64,000 bases of DNA from Verrucomicrobiaceae bacterium (GTDB taxonomy: Bacteria; Verrucomicrobiota; Verrucomicrobiia; Verrucomicrobiales; Verrucomicrobiaceae): the NCBI GenBank assembly GCA_016713035.1, contig JADJPW010000002.1, positions 620,001 through 684,000 on the forward strand. Direction: 5' to 3'. The position numbers were made by a program, and so were the translations under genes. This document shows positions 17,730-27,259 of this stretch, in pieces. The notes below the pieces were generated by a model, which saw only the letters and a program-made list of their open reading frames with translations, did no database searches and had not been told where the DNA came from. Numbering within the stretch: the first letter of the stretch is position 1; each line of letters starts with the position of its first letter.

Positions 17730-17753
17730 CCTCCCGTTGATGCGGGAGGTTTT
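17730..17753 (+). terminator. Rho-independent terminator of ardC
   Basis: CCTCCCG (17730-17736) pairs with CGGGAGG (17743-17749) around a 6-nt loop, followed by TTTT. It starts 6 nt after the ArdC stop codon. Confidence 0.8.
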
Positions 17754-17935
17754 CCTTTGCTCTAACCGCCCCCAAAGCCCGGTGGAGAGTGACAAAATTC
17801 TTGCTGACATAATGCGAGCAAATACGTTCTACTGCCCTTGGAGCGAGTAACCCAGCTTTCCCCTTGTCCACAGATTCGCGTTTGCCGCCCTGCATACGAT
17901 TCGCTACCCTGCGTAAGAGCCTAACATCAATCAAC

Positions 17936-18748
17936 ATGCCTCCCCAGATGGAAACAGTGCCTCAATTCGATTTGCCGCAGCCTCCTCGCAGGCGCTGGCT
18001 TTGGTTGGCTGGAATCGTGGCGACCTTCGTGCTCGTTGCAATCCTCACTATCTTGAAATGGCATCCTGCGGTGGTTCTCGAATCTGACAGACAGGTTCCT
18101 CAAGTGGAGCAACAGACTAACACCCAAATCCCAATGCTGAGGTCGAACACCGATTTGCTCGCCTCCACGTCAGAACTTCCGAAACTCCTCTCCTCCTCCG
18201 ACCAAGAAATGGTGCGATTTGCTGCTCACAAAAAACTGCTCAGTCTCCAATCGAACATTCTACAGATCACCCAGTTGTCCGATGCGAACGTGCCAGTTCC
18301 AATGGAAACGTCACAGCAAATATTGACCACCTACGACGATTTGGTGACTCGGCTCGATCATGACAACGGACTCAGTGAGGATGCTGAATCCACGGCAAAA
18401 CAGCTACTTCAAAGTAGAAACACATCGCTCTCAATTCAGCGAATCAGAGAGGGCACTGCTTCTGCATCCATTCACGCAGCAACAGCCGGGACTCTGCTTC
18501 GTGTTATCACTGCTTTCAAAGCGCCTACCACCAACTACTACACTTCATATCTAGTGGAAGAGTTTCGCGATCAATCAGCTTCCCTCACTGAGAAAGTTGC
18601 TTTAGCGAAGGCGTTTGCACAGATCGGCGACCCCGAACTTGACGAGACAATCTTGAGCCTTCTTGCGGATGTTCCCAGATGGCCAGACGCCACCGAAGAA
18701 ACCATAAGTTCTGCGCAGTCACTGATGGCCCAAATTTCGAGTCAGTAA
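17936..18748 (+). CDS. Single-pass membrane protein, unknown function
   Basis: 270 residues from ATG 17936; the upstream extension looks non-native. A basic stretch P-R-R-R-W is followed by one membrane helix (W-L-A-G-I-V-A-T-F-V-L-V-A-I-L-T-I-L, about residues 18-36). The rest is an extracytoplasmic helical domain resembling HEAT-like repeats: pairs of helices, with L-A-K-A-F-A-Q-I-G-D-P-E-L-D near the end. It lies 4 nt upstream of the giant hydrolase gene, so the two are co-transcribed. A role as an anchor or partner for that protein is speculative. It resembles the protein at 59638 in layout: short N-terminal anchor plus helical repeats. Confidence 0.65.
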   Translation: MPPQMETVPQFDLPQPPRRRWLWLAGIVATFVLVAILTILKWHPAVVLESDRQVPQVEQQTNTQIPMLRSNTDLLASTSELPKLLSSSDQEMVRFAAHKKLLSLQSNILQITQLSDANVPVPMETSQQILTTYDDLVTRLDHDNGLSEDAESTAKQLLQSRNTSLSIQRIREGTASASIHAATAGTLLRVITAFKAPTTNYYTSYLVEEFRDQSASLTEKVALAKAFAQIGDPELDETILSLLADVPRWPDATEETISSAQSLMAQISSQ

Positions 18749-18752
18749 TCTC

Positions 18753-21700
18753 ATGCAATTCGTCAAAACAGTCATCAGCGCGATAGCGCTTCTTTTGTCT
18801 GGCACGCTCCAGGCAAAAGACCATCACGCCTACCACTCGAACCAAGAGAGCACCTTATCCTTGCCTTGGCAGGCGTTGTTCGACGTGAGCAAGACAGAGA
18901 CTGTTTATTATCCTCCCGCGCTCTACGATGAAACCGACAGTCTCTCGCTGGTTGGGCAGGTGGTGGATGAACTGATGATAACCATTACTTTCGCCGAGAC
19001 TACTGTGCCAGCCCTCAGTGAAGTCACAGAGATTCGATATGGTGACGAAATCATCATCTCTCCCAAAACGCATGATATTCGGTCACGCGTCCAGGATGGC
19101 AAACTCTACCTTTGGTATGGCTTCCACGATAAGAATTCGTTCAGTGCGAACTCCCCCAAGATTGCCACAAAATCAGAGTGGCAGTTTCGGGCAAAGGGCA
19201 AGCAAACAGTTCGCTCAGTCAAGCTTTATGTCTCCTGGCATCCCTACACAGAGTCAGAAATGCCATCGCTTTTCGCATACGATTCACTCAGAAGATTGCG
19301 GCCTTCGGACAGTGAACTCCTAAAAGCAGAGTCTCCATTCGCGCGAGTCACGATTGGCTCGCCGGTTGTAGGGAATGAGGATTTCAAAAAACTAGTCGTT
19401 CTGATTCACGGCTGGAATCCTGATGCCAACCTCAACCACTATGCGCCTCAGAAAGGCGAAGAAAACAAGCTGGGAACATGGCGGCATTTGGCCGAAGGTT
19501 TGATGACACACCCCGCAGTCGAGTCGGGTGACTGGAAAGTATGCCGCTACGATTGGTCTTTGGATGCCGCTACTGGCCCAGCAACGTCTCCTCTGTTTGC
19601 CTACCACGCTAACGCCGCGAGAGACGCTGCCACAGCCCACGCTCTGAAGCTTGGTCAAAGTATTGGCGGAAATCAGCCCACTCATGTGCATTTTATTGCG
19701 CATAGCGCAGGCAACTGGATGGCGCGACGCGCAGCCGCATACCTCAAAGCACAACTAGGCTCATCTGTGCAGATTCAGATAACGTGTCTTGACCCCTTCG
19801 TTAATGACGATCTGGGATTGGTTCCGATGTTTGAAATGTGCTCAGGATGGACAGACCGACTCAACAACTGTTGGTTGGCCGATCCAGCTACAGACACCAT
19901 CGACGGATGGAGGCTTGCTACCCGAAACACTTTTGGCCTTCAAGGCAATTGGACTTCTGGTGACTTTGTTTCAGGACCCGGCGAGACTCCTTGGCAAAAT
20001 CTCAACATTGAGGTGCTGGGAGAGTCCGGGTTCTACTTTCCTGATCAAGGCATGAAATCCCACGGTGGTCCGGTGTCCTGGTATGGGCAAACCTGCCTTT
20101 GGCCGAACACTGTCAAAAGCACTCTATTTGATCGGCAGTTCAATTGGCATGACGGATTCATTGATTCACTAGCATGTCGATTCTCGCCAAATGATAACTT
20201 CCCAGGCGAGGATTTGGGAACCGTAATGCAGGGAAGCAGGGCGTGGATGACGCCTCACGCGTCGCGGGAAGGATCTGAGCCAATTTGGTCAGGCAGTGAT
20301 ACGCTTTGGGCGTCTTGGACTGCACCGGTCACAGGACAGGTTGCGTTAACAGTGGTCGGTAGCCGAATGAGCAACGGATCGGGTGAAGAAGTTCTACCGA
20401 CGGTTTCGGTTTACCAGGGCACTTCGGCGACATCGGTGACGGAAATCGGCAGCAGTATCGCAGGGCAATTATCCCCTCAGGGGAGTATGATTTTCAATGC
20501 AATTGAGGGTCAGGTTTATCGTTTCCAGTTCGCTGGCTACAACGGTGCAACCGGCAAGGTCTATTTTGATTGGGGCTACACAGGCCTCGCCACTCCTCCT
20601 GACACACCTGTCATCACCACACCCACAGCCAACCAAACGGTCACCGGCACGGTGGCCGTTAACGCTTCGGCTACGGCGGCGAATGCGGTGGAGTTCTACC
20701 TCGATGGAATCAAGCAGGCGACGGACAATCAATCGCCCTTCACCTGGGCCTGGGACACGACGGTGACGACGAATGGATCACATCAACTTTCGGTGAAGTC
20801 TTTCAACGGGCAGACGCTTGTCGGCACGAGCGCTTCCGTGGTGGTGAACGTGAATAACACCATCATGCCCGTGGTGGATGTGGACGAGCCGAATGATCGC
20901 TCGGCTCAAGCCACGGGGCCACTCGTGGCAGGAGTGGTGAAGACGGCCAAAATTAACAGTCCGTCGGATGTGGACTGGTATCGATTTGAAGTCAACGACT
21001 CTGGAACAGTTCAACTAAGGCTAGATGTGCCAGGCGGAAATGATTACGATTTGGAACTTTACGGTTCCCAATTCTCTTTACTGGCTGGTTCCTATAAGGT
21101 CGGTCAATATGCTGGGATGCTGGATCCTGCTTTCAACTCTACTGGCGAGGCTTCCATCGACTTTGATTTGAACAATCGCGATCATTGTAGAAAAGTTTTG
21201 GTTCAGAACGATGGGATGATCATCGTGGGAGGATACTCTTCCACTTCGTGGCGGCTCAACTTAGCCCGCTTTCGCCCAGATGGGACGTTAGATAATGGTT
21301 TCGGAGTCAACGGAAAAGTAATGATTGATCACCCATTGGGCAGTGTAGCTACCCTTCAAGATACGGCTCTCCAAGGTGACGGAAAATTGTTATTGATTGG
21401 CGGATTGGATGGGAATCTGGCTCTAACACGGTTGCTCCAGAATGGAGCCATCGATACAAGCTTTGGAAACTCTGGTTATGTCATCACCGATTTCGGACGT
21501 AGTGATTTCGGAACGGGCGTCAGTGTTCAAAGTGATGGAAAGATTGTTGTGGTGGGATATACCTACACAAGCAGCACTGCGAGTCCTTACACCAAGTATA
21601 CCGACGTTATTTTGGCGCGATACCTGGCAAATGGTGAGCTTGATACAGATTTTGGCACTCTGGGCAAGGTCTACACGGATTTTGGCAGCAATGACTATGC

Positions 21701-24700
21701 CTACAGGCTCAAATTATTAGCCAATGGAAAAATTGTTGTTGTTGGCGAAAACGGCGACACAGGATTGGTCGGAGACAGTCTAACTACAGATTTCATTGCT
21801 GCTCGCTACCTACCCAATGGGGGGCTGGACACAACATTTGGTGCAGGCGGAAAAGTTGAAACTGACTTTGGAAATTTCGAAGCAGGGCAGGACTTGGCCG
21901 TAGATGCTTCGGGAAATGTTTTTGTTGCTGGAAGTGCTTTTGACGGAGCGAGCGGCAATGTTGATTTCGCTGTAATCAAGTATCTTCCTAATGGTCAGCT
22001 TGACTCTGCTTTCGGAAATGGAGGTTTGGCGAAAATCGACCTCGGAGCGAGATACGATTCTTGCAGAGCGGTTACATTAGATGCTAACGGACAATTGCTC
22101 CTTGCAGGAGCATGGAGACCAAATGAATCACCGGGCTACGATTTCGCGGTTCTTCGGCTCACGAGCGATGGCATTCTGGATTTTAGTTTTGGCGATCAGG
22201 GGGTGCTCAAAACTGACTTTAGTTTTTCCGAAGAAGCTTTTTCGCTCGCGCTTCAAGCAGATGGGAAAATTGTCGTTGGAGGTGATTCGACGAGTGGAAC
22301 TTTTGTTTTAGCCCGCTATACCTCTGGGGTATCAATCGAAGGCATATCATTCTACTCGGCTACGCCAGGCACCTACTACGCGCGCGTTTACGGTCATCCG
22401 GCAGGCAACGGATCGTTTAGCGCCACTGATCCTTACACGCTCAGCTACACCTTCACGCCGGGACTTGTAACACCCACGCACGCGCTCGAAACTATCGCCA
22501 GCAACGGGACGGTTCAGCGGTCGAATCCAGGACCAAACCACAGCGAGGGCCAGACGGTGACGCTCACCCCGGTGCCGAATCCGGGGTTTCAGTTTGCTGG
22601 GTGGAGCGGGGATGCCAGCGGCACGGCGAATCCGCTGACAGTGAGCATGAGCACAGACAAGAAGATCGTGGCGAGCTTCACGCCGGTGGCATCCACGTCG
22701 TTTCAGGGTAATGTCACGGTGAATCTGGAACCACCCGAGGCGGTGGCGGCGGGAGCACAGTGGCGACTAGTTTCAGACGGCGTGTGGCGGGACAGCGGGG
22801 CCACGGCAGCCCTCAGCACCCAAGGCATCCAAACGGTGGAGTTCAAAACCACCACGGGTTATTTCTCGCCCGGCAAGCAAACCGTCTCGGTGAACCGCGC
22901 CGCAAACGATCTGCGTCTCACTGGTGCCTATCGCTTGAAGGCTTTCGATACAGGTTCTGGCTTCTTGGATGTTGGGGATTTTCCTCCCACACTAACCTGC
23001 ATCGCAGGACAGTCGGCATCGCTCACAGTCCAAGCGGCAGGGACAGGCACTCTGACTTATCAGTGGTTCCTCGGGGCATATCCGGTGGTGGGTGCCACCT
23101 CGGCGATGCTCGTTCTGACGGATGTGCAAACCAGCCTTGTCGGAGAGAAGTTCTCCTGCGTGGTGAGCAATGGGACGCTCTCCAGGCAAACGAATGGCTG
23201 CGAGCTAATCACACTCTCACCGCCGATCCTTTCCCAACTCCCAGCTAGTGCAAGCGCCCCCACCGGGGGCGCGGTTTCTTTCAGCGTCGCCGCCACGGGA
23301 ACATCACCGTTTCGTTACCAGTGGAAGAAAGCGGGCACCGACATCGTCAGTGCAACTGGCGATGTTTTACGCCTGACCAATCTCCAGGCGTCCGATGCAG
23401 CGAGCTATACCGTCGTGGTCTCCAATGACGCAGGATCAGCCACGAGCAACGCCGCTGCCCTCACCGTGAATGGCCCCGCTCCGGCCGTGAGCGGGAACGA
23501 CAGCTTCGCAGGAGCAAGCCTGATCGCTGACGCTGCCATCACCCAAACCGGCAACAACGCCAACGCTACACGCGAAGCCGGGGAACCGCTCGTCACCGGC
23601 ACCGTGGGAGGTCACTCCCTTTGGTGGAAGGGGGCCGCGCCATCAGCGGGCCGCGTCACGATCACCACCGAAGGCAGCAACTTCGACACCACGCTCAGCA
23701 TCTACATCGGCAATGTCTTGAATGCCCTCGCGCTCGTCGCAGAGGACGATGACAGTGGTGGTAGGGCCATCACGAGCACGGTTAGCTTCGATACCGTGGC
23801 GGGGCAGACCTACAACATCGCCGTGGATGGTCACGACGCGGCGGACACGGGCGACATCCAGCTCCGAATTGACTTAAGCCCCAGTGTCTCTGCTCCGGCC
23901 CCTGCGACAGCGATTCACGAAGTCCTTGCCGTGATGGGGCAGTCTCCTCTCGGGCTGAAGCCGCAAGCGCTCGCACAACACACCGACGGATCGCTTTTCG
24001 TCTGCTACGGCGACGGCGGCCCCTACAGCTTCGGCAGCATAGTGAAGCACAATCTCGATGGCACAACGGCTCTGATCCACGCATTCACGGGAGCCGACGG
24101 CAGTTTCCCCAATCGGATCATTCGCGCTTCAGATGGCAATTTTTATGGAACAACGCTCGCTGGCGGAGCCAACAACATCGGCGGGTTGTTCAAGGTCACG
24201 CCATCGGGTGATTGCACGTTGCTCACGTCTTTCACCACCACCAACGGCTACGACAGCAAATGGATCATGGAAGGAGGCAACGGCTTCCTTTACCTCGTGC
24301 AGCGTTCCACGAGCAGCGGGGCAGTGGTGGGTTCGGTGCTGAAGTGCTCCAAGAGCGCCGGGGTTGCGCAGGTGAAGTTTTATCAGGTGTCTTCTACCGT
24401 CACCAACGGACAGTCTCCAGTCCACCTGTGCCAGCTTGCCGACGACACCTTCGCGCTCACCTGCGCTACTGGCGGGGCGAACTCACGCGGGGCGGTGCGC
24501 TTCCTCAGCAGCGCTGGTGTCTCGCTGCGCAAGGTGGACCTCACGACTGAGATCACCACAAGCGGCAATGCGCTCGGTCTGGTGCAGGCTCCAGACGGGC
24601 TGCTCTACGGCACCAGCCGCTCGGGCGGTGCCAATAGCGCCGGGACCATCTTCTCGCTCAACACCACGGGAGTGCTGACGGCGCTGTATGCGTTTCCGTC

Positions 24701-26705
24701 TGGATCGGGGACCACCAACTCAAGTGCCGTGGCTCCTCCAGTTCTCGGCCCAGACGGCAAGATCTATGGCGTGACCTACGGCGGTGGGGCAAACGGCCTG
24801 GGAAGTGCGTATGCCTATGAGATCGGGGTCGGCTATTCGCTATTGACAAGCTTCACCTCAACGACCGCCGCTGGCCGCCTACCGGTCTGTCTCGCCAGGG
24901 GTTCCGATGGCAATCTCTATGGCGCATCTGCATTTGGCGGACAGAACAACACAGGCGCGATTTTTGGCCTAAGCACGGCAGGAGTGTTTGTCTTTACCAG
25001 ACCCGTCGAATCAAGTCCGGGCACGATATCCACACGGGTGTCGCAAACATCCGACGGCACGCTCTACTGGATGACGAATGAGGGCGGTCCATCAAACTAT
25101 GGGCAGGTGTGGAAGAAGACTCCCGGCTCCGATGCCGTTGTCTTGGTGCCCCTCAACGGCACTGTAAGCAATCCGGCACGATCTGCTGTCCTTCTGCCTG
25201 CGCTGGATGGGAACTTCTATTTCATGTCTTCAAACGCGAGCGGCGTTGGTGCGCTCGTCAGGGTAAGTCCGGCGGGGGCCAGCGCACGCGTCGCGACTTT
25301 CACGAGTGGAACATCCGGCACAGGCACTTCGCCACAAGGGTATCTAGTCCAAGCGGCGGACGGCACCTTCTACGGGACAGCTTCCGCAGGCGGCACGAAC
25401 GGTGAGGGAACGATCTTCAAATACACGACGGCAGGCGGTCTGGTAGCACTAGCCTCGATGGCGACCGCGACGACGGGACGCACTCCAACGGATGTCGTTC
25501 TTGGCGGGGACGGAAACCTTTACGCCATTTCCACCGCCGGGGCAGGTGCTACGGGCGCTATTTTCAGCGTCACGCCTTCAGGAACCACTACGCCTGTTTT
25601 CGTTCCCACTTCCACATCCGCATTTGGGAGCACGCCAAGGTCACTTAGCATTGGGGAGGATGGCCTCATTTACGCCTCCACCAGCGGGACGGGAACCTCG
25701 GGCGGACCGACGGTTTTTGAAGTCACGCCCGCAGGCTCCACACGTCTCGTTGGCGTCTTCAGCAATGCGACGACCGGATCACCGGTCGAAGGGCCACTCG
25801 CTCAGGACGACAACGATGATCTGTTCGGCACTGCTCCCACAGGTGGCAACAATGGGGAAGGGACACTGTTCAAACTCAGCCAGGGAGGAGCCATTAGCGT
25901 GCTGCACCACTTCGACTTGGAATCCGGCAACGGTCCCCAATACGGGGTGATTCGGGGTGCCGACGGCGATCTCTACGGCAGCACCTATCACCAGTATGGG
26001 GTCGCCACCATCTACCGGGTGACCTACCTCCCGCCGGAAATCATCAGCACGTCACCGTCGCAGGCGGTTCCTGGAGCCACGGTGGCAATCACCGGTAAAC
26101 ACTTCGCGCGAATCACTCGCGTCCTGTTTGGGAATCTTGACGCGGCATCGTTCACCGTCGATTCCAACACTCAGATTACTGCCGTCGTGCCTGCGAGCTT
26201 CCAGACCGGATTGATCAGCGTGACCAATTCACTCGGCACCGGCCATAGCGCGGCCAATTTTACCTCTCCGGCGCTGACGGCACTGCAAACGTGGCGTGAC
26301 GCCTACTTTGGAACCGCAGAAAGCACAGGCACCGCCGACGATCTCGCCGACCCAGAAGGCGACGGCGCAAAGAATCTGATGGAGTTCGCCTTCGGAATGA
26401 ATCCCTTCGCTGGGGGCCAGCAGGATCGGATGCCGCGTGGGCAGGAGGTCACCCATTCCAGTCAGCGATACCTCGCTATCAGCTTCCGCCGTCGCATCGG
26501 GGAAACGAGCATCCAATACGAGGTGCAAGAGTCGCAAAACCTGTCTGACTGGACAGTGCTCAACGTGCCAGCCCAACAGGTCGGTGTGCCCATCAATAAT
26601 GGCGACGGCACCGAAACCGTCACAGTGCGGGCCACCGTGCCAATGTCCGGGCTTGGTTCCCAACCCAAATGCTTCTTGCGGGTCGCTGTGATACGAATCC
26701 CTTGA
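18753..26705 (+). CDS. Giant secreted mosaic protein: hydrolase, split PPC, Ig and propeller repeats
   Basis: 2,650 residues with a signal peptide (1-21, ending L-Q-A). The alpha/beta-hydrolase part has L-I-H-G-W near 216 and nucleophile motif A-H-S-A-G near 314, like lipases. A PPC-like sandwich (~505-605) and an Ig-like domain (~615-695) follow. A second PPC domain is split: its first half (~706-782) and second half (~1191-1234, with A-T-P-G-T-Y-Y-A-R-V-Y-G) flank seven delta-60 repeats (L-D-x-x-F-G units). Then come a bacterial-repeat domain (F-A-G-W-S-G-D-A), a PEGA-like unit, two Ig-like domains, another PPC-like domain, a GloVer array (~1716-2422), an IPT/TIG domain and a C-terminal module (W-R-D-A-Y-F-G, D-P-E-G-D-G-A). 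Probably surface-exposed. Confidence 0.8.
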   Translation: MQFVKTVISAIALLLSGTLQAKDHHAYHSNQESTLSLPWQALFDVSKTETVYYPPALYDETDSLSLVGQVVDELMITITFAETTVPALSEVTEIRYGDEIIISPKTHDIRSRVQDGKLYLWYGFHDKNSFSANSPKIATKSEWQFRAKGKQTVRSVKLYVSWHPYTESEMPSLFAYDSLRRLRPSDSELLKAESPFARVTIGSPVVGNEDFKKLVVLIHGWNPDANLNHYAPQKGEENKLGTWRHLAEGLMTHPAVESGDWKVCRYDWSLDAATGPATSPLFAYHANAARDAATAHALKLGQSIGGNQPTHVHFIAHSAGNWMARRAAAYLKAQLGSSVQIQITCLDPFVNDDLGLVPMFEMCSGWTDRLNNCWLADPATDTIDGWRLATRNTFGLQGNWTSGDFVSGPGETPWQNLNIEVLGESGFYFPDQGMKSHGGPVSWYGQTCLWPNTVKSTLFDRQFNWHDGFIDSLACRFSPNDNFPGEDLGTVMQGSRAWMTPHASREGSEPIWSGSDTLWASWTAPVTGQVALTVVGSRMSNGSGEEVLPTVSVYQGTSATSVTEIGSSIAGQLSPQGSMIFNAIEGQVYRFQFAGYNGATGKVYFDWGYTGLATPPDTPVITTPTANQTVTGTVAVNASATAANAVEFYLDGIKQATDNQSPFTWAWDTTVTTNGSHQLSVKSFNGQTLVGTSASVVVNVNNTIMPVVDVDEPNDRSAQATGPLVAGVVKTAKINSPSDVDWYRFEVNDSGTVQLRLDVPGGNDYDLELYGSQFSLLAGSYKVGQYAGMLDPAFNSTGEASIDFDLNNRDHCRKVLVQNDGMIIVGGYSSTSWRLNLARFRPDGTLDNGFGVNGKVMIDHPLGSVATLQDTALQGDGKLLLIGGLDGNLALTRLLQNGAIDTSFGNSGYVITDFGRSDFGTGVSVQSDGKIVVVGYTYTSSTASPYTKYTDVILARYLANGELDTDFGTLGKVYTDFGSNDYAYRLKLLANGKIVVVGENGDTGLVGDSLTTDFIAARYLPNGGLDTTFGAGGKVETDFGNFEAGQDLAVDASGNVFVAGSAFDGASGNVDFAVIKYLPNGQLDSAFGNGGLAKIDLGARYDSCRAVTLDANGQLLLAGAWRPNESPGYDFAVLRLTSDGILDFSFGDQGVLKTDFSFSEEAFSLALQADGKIVVGGDSTSGTFVLARYTSGVSIEGISFYSATPGTYYARVYGHPAGNGSFSATDPYTLSYTFTPGLVTPTHALETIASNGTVQRSNPGPNHSEGQTVTLTPVPNPGFQFAGWSGDASGTANPLTVSMSTDKKIVASFTPVASTSFQGNVTVNLEPPEAVAAGAQWRLVSDGVWRDSGATAALSTQGIQTVEFKTTTGYFSPGKQTVSVNRAANDLRLTGAYRLKAFDTGSGFLDVGDFPPTLTCIAGQSASLTVQAAGTGTLTYQWFLGAYPVVGATSAMLVLTDVQTSLVGEKFSCVVSNGTLSRQTNGCELITLSPPILSQLPASASAPTGGAVSFSVAATGTSPFRYQWKKAGTDIVSATGDVLRLTNLQASDAASYTVVVSNDAGSATSNAAALTVNGPAPAVSGNDSFAGASLIADAAITQTGNNANATREAGEPLVTGTVGGHSLWWKGAAPSAGRVTITTEGSNFDTTLSIYIGNVLNALALVAEDDDSGGRAITSTVSFDTVAGQTYNIAVDGHDAADTGDIQLRIDLSPSVSAPAPATAIHEVLAVMGQSPLGLKPQALAQHTDGSLFVCYGDGGPYSFGSIVKHNLDGTTALIHAFTGADGSFPNRIIRASDGNFYGTTLAGGANNIGGLFKVTPSGDCTLLTSFTTTNGYDSKWIMEGGNGFLYLVQRSTSSGAVVGSVLKCSKSAGVAQVKFYQVSSTVTNGQSPVHLCQLADDTFALTCATGGANSRGAVRFLSSAGVSLRKVDLTTEITTSGNALGLVQAPDGLLYGTSRSGGANSAGTIFSLNTTGVLTALYAFPSGSGTTNSSAVAPPVLGPDGKIYGVTYGGGANGLGSAYAYEIGVGYSLLTSFTSTTAAGRLPVCLARGSDGNLYGASAFGGQNNTGAIFGLSTAGVFVFTRPVESSPGTISTRVSQTSDGTLYWMTNEGGPSNYGQVWKKTPGSDAVVLVPLNGTVSNPARSAVLLPALDGNFYFMSSNASGVGALVRVSPAGASARVATFTSGTSGTGTSPQGYLVQAADGTFYGTASAGGTNGEGTIFKYTTAGGLVALASMATATTGRTPTDVVLGGDGNLYAISTAGAGATGAIFSVTPSGTTTPVFVPTSTSAFGSTPRSLSIGEDGLIYASTSGTGTSGGPTVFEVTPAGSTRLVGVFSNATTGSPVEGPLAQDDNDDLFGTAPTGGNNGEGTLFKLSQGGAISVLHHFDLESGNGPQYGVIRGADGDLYGSTYHQYGVATIYRVTYLPPEIISTSPSQAVPGATVAITGKHFARITRVLFGNLDAASFTVDSNTQITAVVPASFQTGLISVTNSLGTGHSAANFTSPALTALQTWRDAYFGTAESTGTADDLADPEGDGAKNLMEFAFGMNPFAGGQQDRMPRGQEVTHSSQRYLAISFRRRIGETSIQYEVQESQNLSDWTVLNVPAQQVGVPINNGDGTETVTVRATVPMSGLGSQPKCFLRVAVIRIP

Positions 26706-26716
26706 TTCAGGGGCGG

Positions 26717-27208
26717 TCAGCAAGCGACTCCTGGAGCTTCCGAAAGCAATGTCTGGAGCCGTGAATACTCGGATGGCGACGGCACCTCGCTACCGTGCTC
26801 CCACCGCCTGAGGCGCTGGTGTATGACGCCCACTTTTTGGGCCAGCATCTTTTGCTCCAACCCGAGTGTTCGCCGAGCCATAAGCGTCAAATCGGCGGGA
26901 GATGCCTGGGAACCTGGGTAGTAGCCGAGGAAAGTTACAATCAAAGGCCAGACTGACACCACAGGCTCCCGCTCGTCACGCTCCCATCGCTCGTAAACCT
27001 CCCGCATTGTGCCGAACCGCTCAGCCACATCCTCCTGCCGCAACGCCAATGCCAGCCTCCGGTTTCGAAGGTGTTCGCCAAGAGTCTTTGGCCGCTCGAT
27101 TACACCTTTCTTCCTCAGAATGAAGGCTTTCAGAGCTTCTGCCGACACCCGAATGTCGAAGTAGCAAAATGGCAAAACGCGATGATACGTATTTTGCATG
27201 AAGCTCAT
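26717..27208 (-). CDS. Double-HTH XRE-type regulator
   Basis: 163 residues with two XRE-like helix-turn-helix units. The first is at about 43-90 (L-G-E-H-L-R-N-R-R-L-A-L-A-L-R-Q-E-D-V-A with W-E-R-D-E-R-E-P) and the second at about 105-150 (R-T-L-G-L-E-Q-K-M-L-A-Q-K-V-G with R-R-W-E-H-G-S). The N-terminus (Y-H-R-V-L-P-F-C-Y-F-D-I-R) recurs in a broken copy at 60938-61153. It is convergent with the giant hydrolase gene and divergent from the FecR-TPR-barrel gene. The common promoter motif of that gene lies just outside its start, so repression of the neighbour is possible. Confidence 0.75.
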   Translation of the reverse strand: MSFMQNTYHRVLPFCYFDIRVSAEALKAFILRKKGVIERPKTLGEHLRNRRLALALRQEDVAERFGTMREVYERWERDEREPVVSVWPLIVTFLGYYPGSQASPADLTLMARRTLGLEQKMLAQKVGVIHQRLRRWEHGSEVPSPSEYSRLQTLLSEAPGVAC

Positions 27209-27216
27209 CTGAGTTC

Positions 27217-27244
27217 GTTACTAATTAGTTGAGGTCGGGTATTA
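27217..27244 (+). promoter_or_regulatory. Shared regulon promoter 1 (FecR-TPR-barrel gene)
   Basis: GTTACTA (27217-27223), 13 nt, GGGTATTA (27237-27244); ATG follows at 27260. Member of a set of six with identical spacing. Confidence 0.65.
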
Positions 27245-27259
27245 GCGCCTAGACACACC

